This document shows, piece after piece, positions 59,779 through 64,000 of a stretch of DNA of 64,000 bases. Origin of the DNA: Christensenellaceae bacterium (GTDB taxonomy: Bacteria > Bacillota > Clostridia > Christensenellales > Aristaeellaceae); contig JAHHSO010000006.1 in the NCBI GenBank assembly GCA_020025205.1, positions 23,507 through 87,506 on the forward strand, written 5' to 3'. Every line of letters begins with the position of its first letter. Position 1 is the stretch's first letter. Made by a program: the position numbers and the translations under genes. Under the pieces are notes generated by a model. It worked only from the letters and a program-made list of their open reading frames with translations, was not told the origin of the DNA and ran no database searches.

Positions 59779-59912
59779 TGCACTCCAAAACGTATCACGT
59801 CGGCCGTGCGTGCTCAACTGAAATTCCCTAAAATAAAAATTCGGAAGAAGGGAGTTTGAGGGATGAAATCCCTCAAGCGGGTCGGGGCGGCAGCCCATCG
59901 TTCTCCTCGTCC

Positions 59913-61544
59913 TCAGCGCATAAATGCTGCTTCAAGGACACCGCGCAGACCGACATAAACAGGCAGCTGACTTTCTTCTATAAGCGCGTCCCCATCGTAT
60001 AAGCGCGTGAAGAGCGTCAGCACACAGGGATGGTCCGGAAGCTGTGCTTCTAAAATGACCATACTGCCGCCGCCAACGGGACAGGCGCGGTCAAAATGCG
60101 CGAGACTTTCGCCCTGTTCTGTTTCCAGCGTGGCTTCTGCACGCAGAGCACCGAAGGACTTGGGGACAAATGCGTGAAGGGAGGCGCTGAAATGAGAGCC
60201 TGTCCACCATGCGCCAAAGAGAGGAAGCGCGCTTAAATGCAGGGGTGCAAGAGCGGTTTGGAGCGCTGCAAAGACATCGGGATCATCCCACGCGCCGGGC
60301 GCACAGATTCCGCCCGAAAGACGACCCTGACGAGCCGCTTCTGCGCGCAGGCGAACGCGCAGCGCGCGCAGCCAGCGCAGGACGGCCTGCACGTCTTCCA
60401 AAGCCGGGTCGATGATGCGACCAGCGGATTCCAAAAGGAGTTCATTTTCTGATGTCCCGGCGGGCGGAATGGGGGTTCCGGCGCTCAGGCCGCACAGCTT
60501 CCACGCGGCCAGAATCAGAGAATCTTTTTCTCGCGGTTCCGGCTTATCCTGAAAGGTGATGCAGGGATCGAATCGTTCACGCACGGAAGATCCCTTTGGC
60601 GCAATCTGCCGCACGGAAATGCCTGCAAGCGACATGGCGCGGTAAAAGAGCGGCGGGGCAGGCACAGGCACACAGACCGCCGAACAGTGGATGTCAGAAA
60701 GCCGGGCCAGCAGCTCACTGGGCGGCAGAAAGCATTCTTTGGGTGTCAGCGGCAGATCGAACTTGGCACGGACGCCTGGATAGCCGCAGAGTATCGTTCG
60801 GCTGTCGCAGAGGATTGGACAATTCAGCTTTTTAAACAGCAGGAATTTAAGGGAAGGCAGCGGGCTGCCGGTGCCAAAGCGCGGCGCGGGCAGAGAAAGG
60901 CAGACGGAAACGTCCTGTCGTTCGCCTTCATGAAGAGACAGCGTCGTGTCCCATGAGACAGGGGCTTCTCCTGCGCAGATACCTTGTGCGCGGACGACAT
61001 AGGTGCCCGCTTCCCGCGCAAAGACAGTTAATTCGGCGCACATGTCTGTATAGTCTGGGCGAATGCGTATTTGTTCCAGCCGCGCAAAGACGGCAGTGTG
61101 CAGCATCACAGGGCCGCAGATGCCGGCGGGCCGCGAATCATCAAACGCGAGGCGAAGGGTGCGCTGTCCGTGGCGCAGCATTTGGGGCAGGGACAAACGG
61201 AGCGCGCCGGAGGTAAAGTCAACGAGTTTGATGGCGTCCAGATAGACACTGCCTTGTCCGCAGATCATGTCAAATAATAACTCTGCATCTCCAGAACCGA
61301 GCCGATCCATATCCAGTGTGAGGGTCAGCTCGATAGGGCCTTCTATGTCTTTTGGAATCAGCGCGGGCAGTGCAAATGGCGCGTCCTCACGATCAGACAC
61401 AATCGCCTCTTCGCTTTCGCCCAGCAGGTCTGCAAAAGCGCTGAGCGCTTCTTCGCCGGGGAGGCTGAATGCCTTTTCTTTCTTTTTCAGGTGTTCGGGC
61501 AGATGAAGGGCGCTGATGCGCCAGCCGGACAGGACGGGGATCAT
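59913..61544 (-). CDS. Large hypothetical protein, GH2-like beta-sandwich architecture
   Basis: A 543-residue cytoplasmic protein, Leu/Ala-rich, not firmly recognised. The N-terminal part (VYLDAIKLVDFTSGALRLSL, then RPAGICGPVMLHT) has the look of a glycoside-hydrolase-2 sugar-binding jelly roll followed by an immunoglobulin-like domain; a degenerate barrel may follow, but I see no catalytic acid pair. It may be a pseudo-enzyme. Its ATG overlaps the Nudix gene by 4 bases, so the two are coupled. A hairpin (TTGAGGG / CCCTCAA) follows at about 59856-59876. Confidence 0.65.
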   Translation of the reverse strand: MIPVLSGWRISALHLPEHLKKKEKAFSLPGEEALSAFADLLGESEEAIVSDREDAPFALPALIPKDIEGPIELTLTLDMDRLGSGDAELLFDMICGQGSVYLDAIKLVDFTSGALRLSLPQMLRHGQRTLRLAFDDSRPAGICGPVMLHTAVFARLEQIRIRPDYTDMCAELTVFAREAGTYVVRAQGICAGEAPVSWDTTLSLHEGERQDVSVCLSLPAPRFGTGSPLPSLKFLLFKKLNCPILCDSRTILCGYPGVRAKFDLPLTPKECFLPPSELLARLSDIHCSAVCVPVPAPPLFYRAMSLAGISVRQIAPKGSSVRERFDPCITFQDKPEPREKDSLILAAWKLCGLSAGTPIPPAGTSENELLLESAGRIIDPALEDVQAVLRWLRALRVRLRAEAARQGRLSGGICAPGAWDDPDVFAALQTALAPLHLSALPLFGAWWTGSHFSASLHAFVPKSFGALRAEATLETEQGESLAHFDRACPVGGGSMVILEAQLPDHPCVLTLFTRLYDGDALIEESQLPVYVGLRGVLEAAFMR

Positions 61545-62101
61545 CCGTTTTTCTGCCGCGCGAGCATCTCGCGAGCCATCAGCAGACCGCAGATGGTTTT
61601 GCTGTCGCGGATTTCGCCCGCCATTACGCGGCTGACAGCCTCCTCCAGAGGCAGGCGGACAAGGCCGAGAAACTCATCTTCATCGGGATTTGTTTCGCCC
61701 TGCCTGAGATCCTGTGCCAGATAGATGCTGATTTTTTCCGTACAGAATCCGGGGGTTGTAAAAAGGCTGGTGAGCGGGGTCATGCGCCCGGCGGTCAGGC
61801 CGGTCTCTTCCCGCAGTTCGCGCACGGCGCAGTCCATGGGGTTTTCCTGTATGCTGTCCAGCTTGCCTGCCGGGATTTCCAGCGTCACGCGGTCGATGGC
61901 AACGCGGTGCTGAGCAACAAGGAGCGTCGTTCCGTCTTCAAAAACGGGAACAACGGCTGCGGCTCCGTTGTGCACAACGATCTCCCGCGGTGCCGTATGT
62001 CCATTCGGACAGGTTACCTGCCATTTTTCAACATGGATAATCTTCCCGTCATAAATTGTATCCTTGGAAAAGGGGACTTCTCTGAGTGAATCGTTTTGCA
62101 T
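61541..62101 (-). CDS. Nudix hydrolase, ADP-ribose pyrophosphatase type
   Basis: A 186-residue Nudix enzyme. The Nudix box is GKLDSIQENPMDCAVREL followed by REETGL, with one extra residue between the Gly and the first Glu; all catalytic Glu residues are kept. LEIPAG and the C-terminal EDEFLGLVRL fit ADP-ribose or nucleotide-sugar pyrophosphatases. ATG 62101 follows AAAGGAG at 7 bases; the longer frame upstream lacks a site. It is translationally coupled to the large unknown protein at 59913. Confidence 0.9.
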   Translation of the reverse strand: MQNDSLREVPFSKDTIYDGKIIHVEKWQVTCPNGHTAPREIVVHNGAAAVVPVFEDGTTLLVAQHRVAIDRVTLEIPAGKLDSIQENPMDCAVRELREETGLTAGRMTPLTSLFTTPGFCTEKISIYLAQDLRQGETNPDEDEFLGLVRLPLEEAVSRVMAGEIRDSKTICGLLMAREMLARQKNG

Positions 62102-62245
62102 ATCTGTGCTCCTTTCGGAATAGCGTTTAAAAGCCATGCAAATGAAAGTTTAAAATTCCTCCTATAATTTCGCCTTTGGCGGGATGAATCCCTGCTTCTT
62201 ATTCGTCTTATACTCGTAAAGCACTGGCAAACGTTTCAAGCAGAG

Positions 62246-62274
62246 TTGACAGGCGGCATTTGTCGATTTACAAT
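62246..62274 (+). promoter_or_regulatory. Promoter of the surface repeat protein gene
   Basis: TTGACA (62246-62251), 17-base spacer, TACAAT (62269-62274), 60 bases upstream of the start at 62335. Confidence 0.75.
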
Positions 62275-62334
62275 GAAACAGCAGGAAGCCGTACAAAGGT
62301 TGGACGGGTTTGCCTGAAAAGGAGGACGAAAAGT

Positions 62335-64000
62335 ATGAAAAAAATCATCCGCCGAATGATGGCGGGCGTTCTGTGCGCTGCAATGGCGCTGGGCGCCGTG
62401 TCTGTATCGGCAGAAGACTTTTCCAGCATGGGCCTTTCGGCACAGCTGAATCTTTCGCTGGCTGACGGGTCTGCACGGGCGATCCCCGTGACAACGGTTG
62501 TGACCACACAGGGGAACACCGTCTTCTGGGTGGACACGTCTATGCTGATGGAAGAAGAGCGGCTGGCGCTTGAGGGTGCCCGCATCGCGTTTGTCGATCA
62601 GCTGGGCGCGGTTGTGGCAGAAGTCACCCTGTCCGGCATAGACTGGGCGATGAATGCCCCGGTTGATGTGCCTGTGAATCCGGAAGATCCGCAGGCACAA
62701 ATCATCACCGTGATGCCCGCGATGATGCCCGCACCGATGACGCCGGAAGAGGCTGATGAGGTGCTTGCAGAGTTTGGCTTTGCGGCGCCGGTAGAGCCGG
62801 AAGTGCCATTTGAGCCGGAAATGCCACTTGAGCCGGAAATGCCGGTAGAACCGGAAATCCCGGTAGAACCGGAAGTGCCGGTAGAACCGGAAATGCCGGT
62901 CGAGCCGGAAATGCCGGTCGAACCGGAAGTGCCGGTAGAACCGGAAATGCCGGTAGAGCCGGAAATGCCGGTAGAACCGGAAATGCCGGTCGAGCCGGAA
63001 ATGCCATTCGAGCCGGAAATGCCATTCGAGCCGGAAATGCCGGTTGAGCCGGAAATGCCGGTCGAGCCGGAAATGCCGGTCGAGCCGGAAATGCCGGTTG
63101 AGCCGGAAATGCCGATTGAGCCGGAAGTGCCGGTAGAACCGGAAATGCCGATTGAGCCGGAAATGCCGGTCGAGCCGGAAATCCCGACCGATCCGGAAAC
63201 AGAAGTCCCTTCGAATCCTGAAACGGCGGAGCCTGTTGAAGTTCCGCAGTATCTGGGTGTGAATGAGGGTTCCGTTCTGTATGATGCGATCAACGGCAAC
63301 GTGCTTCAGACGCTTTTTGCAGGCGATGTTCTGGATGTATTGGATGCTCAGCGGGATGAATCGGGTGTCATCTGGTATTATGGCACGGATTACCGCACAA
63401 TGACCGAGGGTTTCGTTCGTGAGGATGAGGCTCAGGTGATTGAAGAGAGCACCGCATTTGGCTACATGGATCAAATTGACGATGAACTGAACGGCGCGGA
63501 CGTGCTGCCGGAATATGCAGGTGTGAATGCAGAATCCGTGGATCTTTACATGGAGATTCACGGCAAAGTATTGGCAACGCTCTCCGGCGTGGATGTTATG
63601 ACTGTTTCAGAAGCCGTGCAGGATGAGAGTGGTGTCCTTTACTACTGGGTTCAGGATTACCGCACGGGAAGCGAAGGCTATGTTCGCGCGGATCAGGTGA
63701 TTGGTTTGGAAGAAGAAGCTGCCATGATCCTGATGGGACAAATTGAAGAAGAGAATGCAGCTGCACAGCCCACGGAAGAACCTGTCGAGCAGGAGACAGA
63801 AGAGCCTGCCCAGCAGGAGACGGAAGAACCTGCCCAGCAGGAGACGGAAGAACCTGCCCAGCAGGAGACGGAAGAACCTGCTGAGCAGCCGACGGAAGAG
63901 CCAGTTGAGCAGCCGACGGAAGAGCCAGTCGAGCAGCCGACGCAGGAGCCTGCCCAGCAGGAGACAGAAGAGCCTGCCCAGCAGGAGACAGAAGAGCCTG
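62335..64000 (+). CDS. Secreted repeat-rich protein with two SH3-like units (runs off the window)
   Basis: Frame open for at least 555 codons from ATG 62335 (AAGGAGG upstream). Signal peptide: KKIIRRMMAGVLCAAMALGA, cleavage near VSVSA-ED. Residues 23-152 form a folded domain. Residues 153-284 (62791-63186) are 22 tandem VEPEMP-type hexapeptides. Two SH3-like repeats follow, each with YLGVNEGSVLYD- or YAGVNAESVDLY-like openings and an FVRED or YVRAD end. From 63778 a second tract of PAQQETEE octapeptides runs to the edge. The layout suggests a cell-wall-associated protein whose repeats span the wall; substrate and anchor are not visible. Confidence 0.9.
   Translation, partial: MKKIIRRMMAGVLCAAMALGAVSVSAEDFSSMGLSAQLNLSLADGSARAIPVTTVVTTQGNTVFWVDTSMLMEEERLALEGARIAFVDQLGAVVAEVTLSGIDWAMNAPVDVPVNPEDPQAQIITVMPAMMPAPMTPEEADEVLAEFGFAAPVEPEVPFEPEMPLEPEMPVEPEIPVEPEVPVEPEMPVEPEMPVEPEVPVEPEMPVEPEMPVEPEMPVEPEMPFEPEMPFEPEMPVEPEMPVEPEMPVEPEMPVEPEMPIEPEVPVEPEMPIEPEMPVEPEIPTDPETEVPSNPETAEPVEVPQYLGVNEGSVLYDAINGNVLQTLFAGDVLDVLDAQRDESGVIWYYGTDYRTMTEGFVREDEAQVIEESTAFGYMDQIDDELNGADVLPEYAGVNAESVDLYMEIHGKVLATLSGVDVMTVSEAVQDESGVLYYWVQDYRTGSEGYVRADQVIGLEEEAAMILMGQIEEENAAAQPTEEPVEQETEEPAQQETEEPAQQETEEPAQQETEEPAEQPTEEPVEQPTEEPVEQPTQEPAQQETEEPAQQETEEP
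62791..63186 (+). repeat. 22 tandem 18-base units encoding VEPEMP-type hexapeptides
   Basis: Exact register of 18 bases per unit, 396 bases in all. Position 1 is Val, Phe, Leu or Ile; position 5 is Met, Val or Ile; Glu2, Pro3, Glu4 and Pro6 never vary. Codons vary (gta/gtc/gtt, gag/gaa), so the tract is not a fresh clonal expansion. Confidence 0.97.
63778..64000 (+). repeat. Tandem 24-base units encoding PAQQETEE-type octapeptides
   Basis: Nine or more 24-base units to the window edge. Three units in a row (63805-63876) are nearly identical at the DNA level (CCTGCCCAGCAGGAGACGGA), so this tract is younger than the hexapeptide tract and prone to length change. Confidence 0.95.

Noticed and set aside
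62236-63561. Long minus-strand frame of Arg/His/Phe repeats, plus another of Gly/Ser repeats
   Set aside because: They are antisense readings of the hexapeptide repeat in the real plus-strand surface protein gene, which has promoter, ribosome site and signal peptide.

Overview
The window comes from the chromosome of an anaerobic, moderately GC-rich (roughly mid-50s percent by eye) member of the Firmicutes/Clostridia, most likely a gut-type lineage such as Christensenellales. This placement is inferred from gene content: strong AAGGAGG ribosome sites, TTGACA-17-TATAAT promoters, rubrerythrin plus desulfoferrodoxin, formate-THF ligase, PadR/DUF2812, DUF3842 and ThrE pairs. No rRNA, tRNA, CRISPR array, prophage or intact insertion sequence was seen.

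Layout. 1-9980: carbohydrate genes (glycogen phosphorylase N-terminus, PfkB sugar kinase, GH65 disaccharide phosphorylase) mixed with an rRNA methyltransferase, a thioredoxin-reductase-like flavoprotein without recognisable NADPH motifs, and a three-gene operon (SGNH-like protein, DUF3842, YhcH). 10140-12590: purine nucleoside phosphorylase with an M55 peptidase, then a membrane-bound MerR regulator. 12630-17700: a split ThrE exporter with an 89-residue protein carrying the oxaloacetate decarboxylase beta-subunit motif, a secreted MBL-fold protein, an APH-type kinase ending in an elaborate nested hairpin, and a membrane-anchored XRE regulator. 18040-31780: parB-parA, the tldD/tldE protease pair, two phosphodiester-glycosidase paralogues, fhs, serC, dnaA and a DnaA-box-rich replication origin. 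dnaA has no dnaN next to it.

31780-42360: SDR, ArsC/Spx-like protein, ROK glucokinase, GH13 alpha-glucan hydrolase, padR-DUF2812, aldose epimerase, asnA, and a glycogen synthase with an extra C-terminal SCP2-like domain. 42660-49520: an XRE regulator with a likely operator, an acyltransferase, the rubrerythrin-desulfoferrodoxin operon, a C39-like secreted protein, a DUF3048 protein and small unknown proteins. 49600-53245: a cobalamin-riboswitch-controlled operon btuF-btuC-btuD plus a PduO-like adenosyltransferase. 53940-57860: a polyamine uptake operon potA-B-C-D behind a consensus promoter. 58040-64000: an ECF sigma factor with its probable anti-sigma factor, a large unknown protein coupled to a Nudix hydrolase, and the start of a secreted repeat protein.

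Several genes scattered through the window fit one alpha-glucan economy: GlgA and GlgP for glycogen storage and phosphorolysis, GH13 for cutting imported oligosaccharides, the GH65 enzyme for phosphorolysis of maltose-like sugars, ROK glucokinase for freed glucose, and the epimerase for anomers.

The features most worth a second look are the GlgA-SCP2 fusion, the pyridine-nucleotide-independent-looking TrxB, the adenosyltransferase without the usual N-terminal ATP loop, the solute-binding proteins that lack a lipobox, the mini OadB-motif protein, the nested 94-nt hairpin, and the repeat-rich surface protein at the right edge.
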